This document shows positions 50,201 to 59,700 of a stretch of DNA of 64,000 nt, piece after piece. How positions within the stretch are numbered: position 1 is the stretch's first letter; every line of letters begins with the position of its first letter. The stretch covers positions 124,001 to 188,000 of the forward strand of contig CAVTHW010000008.1 in the NCBI GenBank assembly GCA_963734625.1, read 5' to 3'. This stretch comes from CAVTHW01 sp963734625. Lineage in GTDB: Bacteria; Acidobacteriota; Terriglobia; Bryobacterales; Bryobacteraceae. A model generated the notes under the pieces. The model was not told where the DNA came from. It saw only the letters and a list, made by a program, of their open reading frames with translations, and did no database searches. The position numbers were made by a program, and so were the translations under genes.

Positions 50201-50524
50201 CGGCATGGTTCGGATCTGGGCGGCCTCGGCCTCGGACGCCTTGACGAAGACCGCATTAAGCAGCGTTTGTACCGCCCCGGTCACGCGCAGTCCGCGGCTT
50301 TCAATCTGGGAGCGCAGCGAAGTCTGCGCCGCCAGCACTTGCGCTTCGTACGCCACGGCAGCGCTGTCGCGGACGCTTTGCGGACTGCGCCGGGCTGCGA
50401 AGCCGGCGCTGGGCTGGTCCTGAAGAATCACGGCATAGCGGCCCGAAGGCGATTCGGCGGGCTGGAGCGGCAGCCAGCCGGCCACAACCAGAAAAGCAGC
50501 CAGAGCGGCCCAACGCCTCAACAT
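47243..50524 (-). CDS. Secreted subtilisin-like protease with PA domain and Solibacter C-terminal domain
   Basis: An 1093-residue S8 peptidase. Signal peptide (MLRRWAALAAFLVVAGWLPL) from ATG 50524, supported by AAGGAG upstream; the first in-frame codons at 50557 are not needed. Catalytic Asp in IIDSGIDQTHP, His in HVGHGTALAM, Ser in SGTSFATPMVAGAAAL. An N-terminal inhibitor-like propeptide (about 25-120) and a PA domain inserted before the Ser (about 380-520) are visible. The C-terminus ends in the TIGR03437-type domain (GAVNAASFTAAGGAAPGSYIALFGTGL and LPWELSGQSSAQM), a lineage marker of Solibacter-like genomes. It is probably an extracellular scavenging protease. Confidence 0.92.
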   Translation of the reverse strand: MLRRWAALAAFLVVAGWLPLQPAESPSGRYAVILQDQPSAGFAARRSPQSVRDSAAVAYEAQVLAAQTSLRSQIESRGLRVTGAVQTLLNAVFVKASEAEAAQIRTMPGVSGVVPVKRFRLKLNRALPLMNVAAAWSKLGGVGNAGAGVKIAIIDSGIDQTHPAFQDPSLSIPADYPRCTGRDCDYTNNKVIAARSYIAQLGAGAPGNPAAESRPDDVSPRDHVGHGTALAMIAAGRTNAGPGATITGVAPQAWLGSYKVFGSPGVNDYSSGDVIIKALDDALNDGMDIASLSIGSPAIYGPLDTGATCGQNPGVPCDAEAMAVENAVKAGMLVVVAAGNEGDIGFQLPTLGTIGSPADAPSAIAVGATTNSHTFTESLRTLGSAVPANLQLINALFGDGAIPSTPLTARLIDVTTLGNNGLACTSLPANSLTGAIALIQRGSCNFSVKALNALNAGAVGVVFYQSTGLDDLIVPSGLSSIGIPGVMIGYTNGVALKSYLAANPGTQVSLDPTLAEQLVSTFNTIASFSSRGPVIGGASMKPDMVAVGTDVYMAAQTFDPNGFLYDPSGYSFASGTSFATPMVAGAAALVLQANPGFTPAQLKSALTNTATQDVTDGGVTAGTHSVGAGKLDAGAAVGSTVMVTPATVYFGALTTGQRNVSQALTLTNTGASAVSLTFGVTARVGNPIALDKNSLALSPGQSGTVNAILSGLVSATGFYDGGITIQGTGQTLRVPYGYVVGDGVPADIISMSGDCFEGPAGGAMTTGPLGFELVDQFGVPVPGRTVQFGVRTGGGSIQNSNARTDAYGMAFADATLGSSAGSQTFFAQAGGQSLTFSGDARIRPTLFANGAVNAASFTAAGGAAPGSYIALFGTGLSDLTVSSSGPNLMPSLMGGDEVCGPVGVSVSFDVPAAGLSFPGYMIYVSPNQVNVLLPWELSGQSSAQMKVSIGTVSGTVYTLPLAQFSPGVFEYVDQGTNQLMAIGLDDTGMLIGSASAALRGHVVKLYLNGLGPVDQPPASGQPAASSPRVNTLAQPTLTIGGKAATVQFSGLSPLAPALYEIDFVVPSDAPIGVQPLAVSIGGVAAVNSKMPVQ

Positions 50525-50637
50525 AAGTCTCCTTCTATGCCCGTCGTGCGGCCGCATAAGTCCATATTAGTTAGATTCGACGCCATGCGGGGCCGTTACG
50601 GGAATATTGCCGGGCCTTACTTCTGTGATAATGAAAC

Positions 50638-52158
50638 GTGGAGCGCGCAGAATCCGCTAAGCCCAAGCCGGCCAGTTCCTGCGCCCTGGTGATCTTCGGC
50701 GCGGCCGGGGATCTGACAAAGCGCCTCCTTTTCCCCTCCCTTTACAACCTGGCGCACGACGGTCTCCTGCCTGAGGAGTTCGCCGTCGTCGGTTTTGCCC
50801 GCAACGGCTTCAGCGAGGACGATTTCCGGGAGCATCTTCGCCGCAGCGTGCGGGAGGCGCAAGGCGACTCGCCGATTTCAGAGGTTTCCCTCGAATGGCT
50901 GGCGAAGCGGTCGTATTACGTGCAGGCCGATTTCAACGATACAGACGGCTACGGCAGGCTGGCGGGGAAGCTGGCTGAGGTGGATCGAGTACACGGCGTA
51001 GGGAGTCACCTCTTCTACCTGGCGACCGCGCCGGAGTTCTTCCTGGACGTCGCCCAGCGTCTGGCAGGCGCCGGACTGCTGGAACAGCAGACCGGCCACT
51101 GGCGCCGCATCGTGGTGGAAAAACCGTTCGGGCACGACTTGAACTCGGCGCGCGAGCTGAACCGAGGACTAACCAAGGTCGCCCATGAGGATCAGATCTA
51201 TCGGATTGACCACTACCTGGGCAAGGAGACGGTTCAGAATATTCTGGTCCTTCGTTTCGCCAACGGTATATTCGAGCCGATCTGGAACCGGCGCTACATC
51301 GAACATGTGCAGATAACGGTGGCTGAGACGGTAGGCGTGGAGCTGCGCGGCGGCTACTACGACCACACCGGCGCCTTGCGGGATATGATCCCCAACCACC
51401 TGCTCCAGTTGCTCACCCTGACCGCCATGGAGCCGCCCAGCTCTTTCTCGCCGGGCGCATTGCAGAACGAACAGGTGAAGGTGCTCGGCGCGATACCTCC
51501 GCTGGGGACGAAGGACTGCGGCTTGTGCACGGTGCGGGCGCAGTATGGAGCCGGGGGCCCCGTCGCGGGCTACCGGCAGGAACCGCGGGTGGCCCCCGAT
51601 TCCACGACAGAGACCTACGTCGCCATGAAACTGGCGGTGGACAACTGGCGTTGGGCCGGGGTCCCCTTCTATATCCGTACCGGCAAGCGGCTGGCCGCGC
51701 GCGAGACCGAAGTTGTCATCCAGTTCCGCAAAGCGCCGCTGACGCTGTTTAAGACGGCATCCGTGACGCTGCCGTCGGCCAATCGCCTCCATATCCACAT
51801 CCAGCCGGAGGAGAACATCTCGCTGGAATTCGCCGCCAAGGTGCCGGGGCCGGTGGTCACGGTGCGTCCCGTTGAGATGCGTTTCTGCTATCGCGATTAT
51901 TTTGGACGCGAGAATCGGACGGGCTACGAGACCCTGCTCTACGACGCGATGATCGGTGACGCGAGCCTCTTCAAACGCGGCGACATGATGGAAGCCGGCT
52001 GGTCGGTGGTCGAGCCGGTCCTCAAGGCCTGGGAGAACCCCCTGAGCCCTTTGAGCTTCTATCCGGCTGGTTCCCAGGGGCCGGAGGCCGCCGCTGCGCT
52101 ATTGCGCCTCGACGGCTACGAGTGGATGCCGCTGACACAGAGCGGAAATGGCGCCTAA
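50638..52158 (+). CDS. zwf: Glucose-6-phosphate 1-dehydrogenase
   Basis: A 506-residue NADP-dependent enzyme of the oxidative pentose phosphate pathway. N-terminal Rossmann motif VIFGAAGDLTKRLLFPSLYNL, the substrate-binding RIDHYLGKE, and FEPIWNRRYIEHVQITVAETVGVE. It starts with GTG 50638 (no clear ribosome site, so translation may be weak). The FMN reductase begins directly after its stop, so the NADPH made here may feed that enzyme. Divergent from the protease gene. Confidence 0.95.
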   Translation: MERAESAKPKPASSCALVIFGAAGDLTKRLLFPSLYNLAHDGLLPEEFAVVGFARNGFSEDDFREHLRRSVREAQGDSPISEVSLEWLAKRSYYVQADFNDTDGYGRLAGKLAEVDRVHGVGSHLFYLATAPEFFLDVAQRLAGAGLLEQQTGHWRRIVVEKPFGHDLNSARELNRGLTKVAHEDQIYRIDHYLGKETVQNILVLRFANGIFEPIWNRRYIEHVQITVAETVGVELRGGYYDHTGALRDMIPNHLLQLLTLTAMEPPSSFSPGALQNEQVKVLGAIPPLGTKDCGLCTVRAQYGAGGPVAGYRQEPRVAPDSTTETYVAMKLAVDNWRWAGVPFYIRTGKRLAARETEVVIQFRKAPLTLFKTASVTLPSANRLHIHIQPEENISLEFAAKVPGPVVTVRPVEMRFCYRDYFGRENRTGYETLLYDAMIGDASLFKRGDMMEAGWSVVEPVLKAWENPLSPLSFYPAGSQGPEAAAALLRLDGYEWMPLTQSGNGA

Positions 52159-52734
52159 ATGAACACGCCGATCACTATTCTAGGTATTCCAGGCAGTTTG
52201 CGCGCTGGATCATACAACCAAGCGCTCTTGCGCGCCGCGCAGCAACTTGTTCCCGAAGACGCGAAAATCGAGGTTTTCTCGCTCGGCGGAATTCCTCCGT
52301 TCAACCAGGACGAGGAGGGCCGGCCGCCGGCCAGGGTGGTCCAGCTCAAAGCGCAGGTGCGAGCGGCCGGCGCGATCCTGTTCGTTACCCCGGAGTACAA
52401 CTACTCGATTCCGGGGGTGCTGAAAAACGCCATCGACTGGGCTTCACGACCTCACGGCGACAACGCCTGGAACGGCAAACCCGTGGCCGTGATGGGGGCC
52501 TCCACCGGCGCCCTGGGAACCGCCCGCGCCCAGTACCACCTACGCCAGGTGTTCGTGTTTCTGAACATGTACGCTCTCAATAGACCAGAGGTCATGGTCG
52601 GTAACGCCGCCCAGCGCTTCGATGAACAGGGCAATCTGACCGACGACGCAACCAAGGATCACATCCGCAAGCAGTTGCGGAGCCTGGTGGACTGGACGCG
52701 GAAGCTGGCGGCCGGCGAGTTGCCCGAACGGTGA
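52159..52734 (+). CDS. NADPH-dependent FMN reductase family protein
   Basis: A 191-residue flavodoxin-like reductase (PITILGIPGSLRAGSYNQALLRAA, TPEYNYSIPGVLKNAIDWASR). The start follows the zwf stop with no gap. Members reduce FMN, quinones or chromate with NAD(P)H. The pairing with zwf is consistent with a reductant-supply role. Phosphate-binding loop is SLRAGSYN. Confidence 0.92.
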   Translation: MNTPITILGIPGSLRAGSYNQALLRAAQQLVPEDAKIEVFSLGGIPPFNQDEEGRPPARVVQLKAQVRAAGAILFVTPEYNYSIPGVLKNAIDWASRPHGDNAWNGKPVAVMGASTGALGTARAQYHLRQVFVFLNMYALNRPEVMVGNAAQRFDEQGNLTDDATKDHIRKQLRSLVDWTRKLAAGELPER

Positions 52735-52792
52735 ATTGCGCAGGGAACAAAACGGACTATTATGCCGTCTAATTGGTTCGGAGGATGAGCCG

Positions 52793-53713
52793 ATGCCGGA
52801 CCACTTTGGGGTGCAACCGCCTTTTTTGTGGGGTGTGCTGATCTGGTGCGCGAGCTGGCTGGCGCCTGGGCGCTTGCGATCCGAATGGCGACGCCGCCAG
52901 GAGGGTGAGTTGCTGGCCTGGTGGATCCTGGTCGAGCGCGGGGAATTGACCGCGCGCGATTACCAGCAGATGGTGTTCCGCTGCTGGGGCGCATTCGCGG
53001 ACGCTTTTTGGACGCGATTCAGCCGGGACCGCGTCCGCCGGATTATGCGCGGTCCCGCGAGTGTGATGGCGTGCCTCGCCACAATCCTGCTGCTGACCGG
53101 TGTGGCGAGCAGGGGTTTCAGCGGGACGCGCGCTCTGATCGAGGCCCTCCGGGTGGTGAGTTCACATCTTCCGGGTTCCGCGCAGATGAGGGGACCTAGC
53201 GCGGCTGAGGATTCAGTGATCGGGCATGCGTTCGTACTTATTTTTGCGCTAATCACGTCCTTTGTGCTCGTCGCGCTGAGGCGGGCGCCGATCCACCGTT
53301 TCGGCTGGCGATATTGGGCCTTTCTGGGGTTCAAGACCGTGGCGATCGTGGCGATTGTGCCGGTGCTGTGGATCGAGACCACCGTAGCCGTCAGAAATCT
53401 GCTGCCTCCATCCGAGCTTCGCGTCTTATTGACGGGCTTGCTGTTCACCCTGGTATTCATCCTGGCCTTCGTTTGCGCTCTGGCCTGGAGCTTCGCCGAC
53501 CAGCGCCGGCGCTGCCCGGTTTGTCTGGGGCCGTTGGCGATGCCGGTCAGCATGGGGTCCTGGGCCAGCGTCTTCGAACCCGCCAGTACGGAACTGCTGT
53601 GTGGCGAAGGGCATGGGACGCTTTTGGTCTCCGAGACCGAGACGGGAGAACTTGAGCGCTGGACTGTGCTCGATGCCTCCTGGCGCGAGCTGTTTGAAAC
53701 CAAATCCCGCTGA
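52793..53713 (+). CDS. Membrane protein with C-terminal zinc-ribbon-like segment
   Basis: A 306-residue protein, start ATG 52793 chosen for GGAGG six bases upstream. It has four to five hydrophobic helices (about 95-115, 145-165, 180-200, 215-240) and a C-terminal part with a cysteine pair CPVCLG and later CGEGHG, reminiscent of a zinc ribbon. No known domain is recognised. Its stop overlaps the start of the DUF4159 gene (TGATG), suggesting they are expressed together. The function is unknown. Confidence 0.6.
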   Translation: MPDHFGVQPPFLWGVLIWCASWLAPGRLRSEWRRRQEGELLAWWILVERGELTARDYQQMVFRCWGAFADAFWTRFSRDRVRRIMRGPASVMACLATILLLTGVASRGFSGTRALIEALRVVSSHLPGSAQMRGPSAAEDSVIGHAFVLIFALITSFVLVALRRAPIHRFGWRYWAFLGFKTVAIVAIVPVLWIETTVAVRNLLPPSELRVLLTGLLFTLVFILAFVCALAWSFADQRRRCPVCLGPLAMPVSMGSWASVFEPASTELLCGEGHGTLLVSETETGELERWTVLDASWRELFETKSR

Positions 53714-54555
53714 TGCCTGCTATTGCCGGGCGATCTATAATGCTCTGTATGCGGCACATCCGTCCGCGATTAGCGGCGGTAACGATGTTTCTGTTCTTTC
53801 TGGGGGGCGCTGTCCTGGCTCAGTACAGGCTGCGTGAAAGCGAAGACATGCCGCCCGCGCTCGCTTCCAATGCCGAGTTCTACTTTGTTCGTGTCGAGTA
53901 CTCGGACCTGTTCCGATCCGGGCGAGGGTATGGCGGCGGCTTCGGCCGGGGCTGGTGGATGCAGGACATGCCTGCCGCGGAGCGCCATTTCCAATCCGGC
54001 GTGCGCCGCCTGACCAGGATCGACATCGGAGAAGCCCGGCACGCCCCTCTGACCGATGACCGTCTCTATAACTACCCTTGGATCTACGCGACGCAGGTGG
54101 GCTACTGGAACTTGAGCGACGCCGAGACCGATCGTCTGCGGGAGTATTTCATGCGGGGCGGCTTCATGATCGTGGACGACTTCTGGGGGCCCTCGGAGTG
54201 GGAGGTTTTCCGGGAGTCCATGCAGCGTGTCTTTCCGGGGCGGCCGATCGTCGATATCGGACCGACGGACTCGATGATGCACGTGCTCTACAGCATCGAC
54301 GAGCGCACCCAGATCCCCGGTCTCCGGCACCTACGGATAGGTCCAGGCGGCGCCACTTTCGCCCCGTTGGACGCGACGCCCCCGCACTGGCGCGCGATCT
54401 ACGACGAGCCGGGACGCATGCTGGTCGCCGTCTTCTACAACATGGACGTGGGCGATGCCTGGGAATGCGCCGACATGCCCCAGTATCCGGAAGCTTCGAC
54501 GAGCCTGGCCTACCGCCTGGCCATCAACTCCATCGTCTACTCGATGACGCACTGA
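53713..54555 (+). CDS. DUF4159 domain secreted protein
   Basis: A 280-residue exported protein (signal peptide best from the ATG at 53749, MRHIRPRLAAVTMFLFFLGGAVLAQ). The DUF4159 domain covers most of the mature part: YFVRVEYSDLF, YNYPWIYATQVGYWNLSDAE, LREYFMRGGFMIVDDFWG and DIGPTDSMMHVLYSID. The family resembles a glutamine-amidotransferase-like fold with no proven activity. ATG 53713 overlaps the preceding stop. Often found near AAA/vWA-containing membrane gene clusters; none are in the window. Confidence 0.82.
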   Translation: MPAIAGRSIMLCMRHIRPRLAAVTMFLFFLGGAVLAQYRLRESEDMPPALASNAEFYFVRVEYSDLFRSGRGYGGGFGRGWWMQDMPAAERHFQSGVRRLTRIDIGEARHAPLTDDRLYNYPWIYATQVGYWNLSDAETDRLREYFMRGGFMIVDDFWGPSEWEVFRESMQRVFPGRPIVDIGPTDSMMHVLYSIDERTQIPGLRHLRIGPGGATFAPLDATPPHWRAIYDEPGRMLVAVFYNMDVGDAWECADMPQYPEASTSLAYRLAINSIVYSMTH

Positions 54556-54588
54556 GCCTTCGCGGTCTTCGCTTAGCGGTCTTGCCGA

Positions 54589-55425
54589 TCAGACCCTGAG
54601 TTTGCGGACCTGGATGGGTTTGCGGCCGTTGGGCGCGGGGACGAACATATCCTTGGCGGTCAGCCCCAGGGCCTTGGCGCTTTCGATGCAGAAGTCGAGG
54701 CCGTTGATGGCTTGTCCCTGGCTGTTGGAGCCGAAGTAGAACTTCACCCCCGCTTCCTTGGCCATCTTCAGAAATGGCAGCTTGGGGAGTTTCATGCCGG
54801 CGTCGATTTCCAAGGCCGTGCCGGTTCGCTTCAGGGCGTCGACCACAGTCTGCATACGCTCGGGGGTCCAGAGCTTGTCCGAGTCCTGGCTGAACTTACG
54901 TGGAAGCCAGGTGGGGTGCGAGAAAAGGTCGAGCGGCTCCTTCTCGAGGATCTCGAGGTGCCAGTCGATGTACATCTTCATGAACGCCTCGGCATCGTTA
55001 CCCGGATCGTAAGTGCCGCCAAACGCCTTAATCCGCTTGCCGGCGGCGTCCCGAACCGTCATGGCGTCGGTCAGAACGTAGTCGAGTTGGGCGAAGACCT
55101 CCTTGGAGAAGCACGGCATCCAGTCAATGAACTCGGCTTGCACACCCTTGTAGACGCCTTTGCCCTCGAGTTTGGCGATCCAGTCCTGGAGTTCCTTGTC
55201 ATTGGAAAGCACGATCGGGTACACGTTCTCCTTGGTGCCGGCGTGCTCCAGTACTCCGTACTTCATGCCGCGCGCCCGGGATGCGGCGACTACCTGATCC
55301 AGGGTCATGGAGTTGAGATGAACGTGGTAATCGACGAGGGGGAAGTCCAGTCCCGAGGGGCCGGGCGCCTGAACCAGCGCGGCGGCGGCCATGCCGAGAA
55401 ACTCGCGTCTCGAAGCTGTTGCCAT
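54589..55425 (-). CDS. Twin-arginine exported PHP-like metal-dependent hydrolase
   Basis: A 278-residue protein starting at ATG 55425 (MATASRREFLGMAAAAL), a twin-arginine signal. The mature part has a PHP-type opening DYHVHLNSMTLDQVVAASRARG and later EHAGTK, DLFSHPTW and EIDAG segments, which suit a PHP/amidohydrolase fold with metals. The substrate is unknown. Convergent with the DUF4159 gene. Confidence 0.75.
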   Translation of the reverse strand: MATASRREFLGMAAAALVQAPGPSGLDFPLVDYHVHLNSMTLDQVVAASRARGMKYGVLEHAGTKENVYPIVLSNDKELQDWIAKLEGKGVYKGVQAEFIDWMPCFSKEVFAQLDYVLTDAMTVRDAAGKRIKAFGGTYDPGNDAEAFMKMYIDWHLEILEKEPLDLFSHPTWLPRKFSQDSDKLWTPERMQTVVDALKRTGTALEIDAGMKLPKLPFLKMAKEAGVKFYFGSNSQGQAINGLDFCIESAKALGLTAKDMFVPAPNGRKPIQVRKLRV

Positions 55426-55469
55426 TTGATTCCGTCCCTTCTGGGTGAAAGTATACACCGAAGATCAGA

Positions 55470-56693
55470 TCACTGACATTTTTCGACGATCACGAAGGTG
55501 ATGTCGTCAGTCTGCGGCGCGCCCTGAGTGAATTCCCCAATGGCTTTCAAAAAACCCTGCTCGATCGCGTGACTTCCCGAGGGGGCCTCCTGCCGAATGA
55601 CTTGCAGCAGCCTTTCCTCTCCGAACATTTCTTCCTGCTGGTTTTGCGCGTCCGTCAGGCCGTCGGAATACACCACCAGAATGTCGCCTTTGTGGAGATG
55701 GAGGGTGCGGGATTCATAAGAGGCATAATCGAACAACCCCAGGATAAAAGCATCGGAAACCAGCTCTTCAATCTTTCCGGTGGCGGAACGGAACAAATAA
55801 GCTGGACTATGTCCCGCGTTGATGAATTGTCCCATGCCCTGCGGGCTCAGAAGGAAGAGAAAGAGCGTAACAAACTGGAAGGGAAGAGACTTTTCGCAAA
55901 GGAGCAGGTTAATCCGGTTCAAGACTTCCTGGGGTTGAACCCGCGAGCGGAAATCCATGCTGAGAGCGCCCAGCACCATCGAGCTTAACAGCGCCGCGGG
56001 CATCCCCTTGCCGGAGACGTCCGCCAGAACCCCCATCCATTCCCCTGTACTCAGTTGCAGGAAATCGTAGAAATCCCCTCCCACATAGCGGGTGGGATTA
56101 TTGAAAGCATGGATGCTAAAACTCTCAAACTGGGGCAGGAAACGGGGGAGCAGGCTTTCCTGAGTTTCTTGCGCCAAGGCCAATTCCTGCTCGCTCCTCT
56201 TTCGCTCCTCCAGGGTTTTAAGGCGAATCACTTCCCGGCTGGCCTTCAGCTCCCGTACCGTCTCCTCGAGCATCTTGCTGTAGTTCCTGGTTTCCAGGTG
56301 CAACAGGCGCACCTCCAGAATGTTGTGAACGCGCGCCCGCAGCTCGGCCAGATCAAAGGGCTTGCTGACGAAATCCTTGGCGCCGGCTTGTAGCGCGCGC
56401 AGTTTGTGATCCGGCTGCGCGGTGATCACGAGGACCGGAAGATAGCCGTCCTCTTCAATCTCCTTCAGACCTTCCATTACCTGGAATCCGTCCATGCCGG
56501 GCATCTGGAGATCGAGCAGGATCAGGGAGTAACGGTTCTTGCGGTGAAGTTCGCAGACCTTGGCCGGATCGGTCGTCGACTCGATAGAAGTATAGCCGGC
56601 GATGCGCAGCATGCCCTCGATCAGACGGACATTGGCTTCCTTATCGTCAACCACCAGGATTCTTGCGTTCAGAATGTCGGCTGAGGTGACCAT
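55470..56693 (-). CDS. Receiver-domain serine phosphatase (RsbU-like)
   Basis: A 407-residue protein with an N-terminal CheY-like receiver (phosphoacceptor Asp in SLILLDLQMPGMDG), a coiled-coil linker (about 130-175) and a C-terminal PP2C/SpoIIE domain (GGDFYDFLQLS, ADVSGKGMPAALLSS, GDILVVYSDGLTDA, TDDITFVIVEK). Phosphorylation of the receiver likely controls the phosphatase. It begins 15 bp after the hybrid kinase stop, so the kinase may act on it. The ultimate target, likely an anti-anti-sigma protein, is not in the window. Confidence 0.92.
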   Translation of the reverse strand: MVTSADILNARILVVDDKEANVRLIEGMLRIAGYTSIESTTDPAKVCELHRKNRYSLILLDLQMPGMDGFQVMEGLKEIEEDGYLPVLVITAQPDHKLRALQAGAKDFVSKPFDLAELRARVHNILEVRLLHLETRNYSKMLEETVRELKASREVIRLKTLEERKRSEQELALAQETQESLLPRFLPQFESFSIHAFNNPTRYVGGDFYDFLQLSTGEWMGVLADVSGKGMPAALLSSMVLGALSMDFRSRVQPQEVLNRINLLLCEKSLPFQFVTLFLFLLSPQGMGQFINAGHSPAYLFRSATGKIEELVSDAFILGLFDYASYESRTLHLHKGDILVVYSDGLTDAQNQQEEMFGEERLLQVIRQEAPSGSHAIEQGFLKAIGEFTQGAPQTDDITFVIVEKCQ

Positions 56694-56708
56694 GGCCGTG
56701 GTCCCGAT

Positions 56709-59700
56709 TCACTTACCCCTAGCGGTGTTCTTCTCCGCGAATTCCAGCGCAACGTCCAGCGTATCCATGAACTCATGGACCTTGATCGGCTTGGTAAGAT
56801 ACCGGAAGAACCCCGCCTGCAGGCCCTTCTCGATGTCGCGTGGCATTGCATTGGCACTGATGGCAACGACGGGGATGTGCTCCGTGGCCGGGTCCACGCG
56901 AAGGGTTGCCAGGGCTTCGATGCCGCTGATGCCGGGCAGATTGATGTCCATCAGGATCACCTGCGGCCGCTCGGAGCGCGCCAGTTCGATGCCTAGATTC
57001 CCGTCTCTGGCACTCAGCAGGCGCATATCGGGGCGGCGCGCGATGAGTTGCTCGACCAGTTGCAGGTTGGCCGGGTTGTCCTCCACATAGAGCAGGGTGC
57101 GCAGCCGCGCGCTGGGCTGAACCTGCGCTGGCGCAATTGCCGCGGGTTCGGCTCGGTCAACTGGAAGTTGCGGCGCGGCAGCCGAGTGCAGTTCGAACCA
57201 GAACACGCTTCCCACCCCGACCGTGCTTTCCACGCCGATCACGCCTCCCATCAATTCCACCACCCGCTTGCTCATCACCAGACCGATGCCCGTGCCTTCC
57301 TCGGTCTTGTTCTCTTGACCGAGACGGTTGAAGGGCTGAAAGAGCTGCATCAGCATGTCCGGAGGCAAGCCCGCGCCGGTGTCCTTGACGCTAACGCGAG
57401 TGTGTTCCGGGTCGCTCCTGGTGCAATCCACGACGACCGTTCCATTCGGCTGGTTGTATTTGATCGCGTTGGAAAGAAGGTTGATGAGAACCTGCTTCAA
57501 CCGGGTCCGATCGGGCCGGGCGGCCCGAATCGCGTCTCTCTGCAGCGCGCGAGCGTGCGCTGTCCGTCGCGCGCGACGGCGCATCGCCTGCAGCTTCGTC
57601 GCGGTGTAGAAGTGGTGGCGTTGTAGGACACCACGGTGTCTTGCCGTCCGGCGCGGGCGGTGAGCTCGTAGTTCGAGACCTTCTTCTCGCGCAGCACCAG
57701 CTTGATGGACGCCTCGGCCCGCTCCGGATCGGTGAAGTAGTTTGAACGGCGCGCCGATCAGCTCGTCGCGCGTGCAACCGGTGAGGCTCCATCTGCTTGT
57801 TGACGTCGGTGATGATGCCGGCCGGATCGGTGGTCATCAGCGCGTCGATGTTGGATTCGATAAGAGACCGCGTGTAGAACTGCTGGTCGCGCAGGCGCTG
57901 ATCGAGCTTCTGCTGTTCCGCTTCGACTGCTTGCGGCGGAATTATCGGTGCCGATCAGCAGATAGCCGATGATGGCATCTTGATCGTCGCGCAGCGCCGT
58001 GACCGACACGATGGCCGGAAAGCGGCTGCCATCCTTGCGATGTAGGTCAATTCGTAGATGTCCTCGATCCGCGCGAAGCCTTGAAGGCCAATGCCTGGAA
58101 GCCGGCGTAATCGTGGTGCCGAGCTCGAAGCTCAATGCTTCGGCGCGGGCGATCAGTTCCTGCGGATCGGAAATGTCGGCCGGGGTGATCTTGTTCAGCA
58201 CGTCGGCGGCCGTGTAGCCCAGCATGCGCTCGGCGCCGACATTGAATAGTTGAATGACGCCCTTCTCGTCAGTGGCGATACTCGAGAAGTTGGCGCTGTT
58301 GAAAATCGCGTCTGCAAGGCTCCCGCTTTCAGCAGAGCCTCTCCGCCTGCTGCGCGCGGTGGCACTGACAAAGCAAGGGCTATCGAATTGGGGAAAGGTC
58401 ATTCCGATGCCGCGTTTTTGAGCCTGCGGTTCGATCATGGCCTGGCATTCGAACATGACTTCGTCCAGAGACGTCGGTTCCAGTGAGAGCGCCAGCCTTC
58501 CGGACTCGATCTGCGCGAGATCGAGGATCTCGTTGATCAGCTCCAGCAGGTACCAACCCGCGTGGAGAATCTGGTCGATGCTGGCCGCCTGGGAGGGTGT
58601 TGGCGGCGGGGAATCGGAATTGATGAGTTGGGCGAAACCGAGGATCGCATTGAGCGGCGAGCGCAGCTCATGGCTCATGCTGGAAAGGAAATCCGATTTA
58701 GCGAGGTTGGCTTTTTCCGCCGCGGCCGTGGCCCTCTCGAATTCGACGTTCTTCTCCTGCAGCGCCTGGTCGAGACGTTTGCGCTCCGTCACGTCGCGCG
58801 CGACGGCGCATACGCCTTGCAGCTTCCTGTCGCGGTCGTAGAAGGTGGTGGCGTTGTAGGACACCACGGTTGTCTTGCCGTCTCTAGCGCGGGCGGTGAG
58901 CTCGTAGTTCGAGACCTTTTTCTCGCGCAGCACCAGCTTGATGGACGCCTCGGCCCGCTCCGGATCGGTGAAGTAGTTCTTGAACGGCGCGCCGATCAGT
59001 TCGTCGCGCGTGCAACCGGTGAGGGCTTCCATCTGCTTGTTGACGTCGGTTATGATGCCGGCCGGATCGGTAGTCATCAGCGCGTCGATGTTGGATTCGA
59101 TGAGAGACCGGGTGTAGAACTGCTGGTCGCGCAGGCGCTGATCGAGCCTCTTCTGCTCTTCCTCGACTTGCTTGCGGGCGGAATTATCGGTGCCGATCAA
59201 CAGATAGCCGATGATGGCATCTTGATCGTCGCGCAGCGCGGTGACCGACACGATGGCCGGAAAGCGGCTGCCATCCTTGCGGATGTAGGTCAATTCGTAG
59301 ATGTCCTCGATCCCGCGCGAAGCCTTGAAGGCCAAGGCCTGGAAGCCGGGCGTAATCGTGGTGCCGAGCTCGAAGCTCAATGCCTCGGCGCGGGCGATCA
59401 CTTCCTGCGGATCGGAAATGTCGGCCGGAGTGATCTTGTTGAGCACATCGGCGGCAGTGTAGCCCAGCATGCGCTCGGCGCCGACGTTGAATAACTGAAT
59501 GACGCCTTTCTCGTCAGTGGCGATACTCGAGAAATTGGCACTGTTGAAAATCGCGGTCTGCAAGGCTCCCGCTTTCACCAGCGCCTCTTCCGCCTGCTTG
59601 CGCGCGGTATTGTCGGTGCCGATCAACAGATAGCCGATGATGGCGTCTTGATCGTCGCGCAGCGCGGTGACCGAGACGATGGCCGGAAAGCGGCTGCCAT

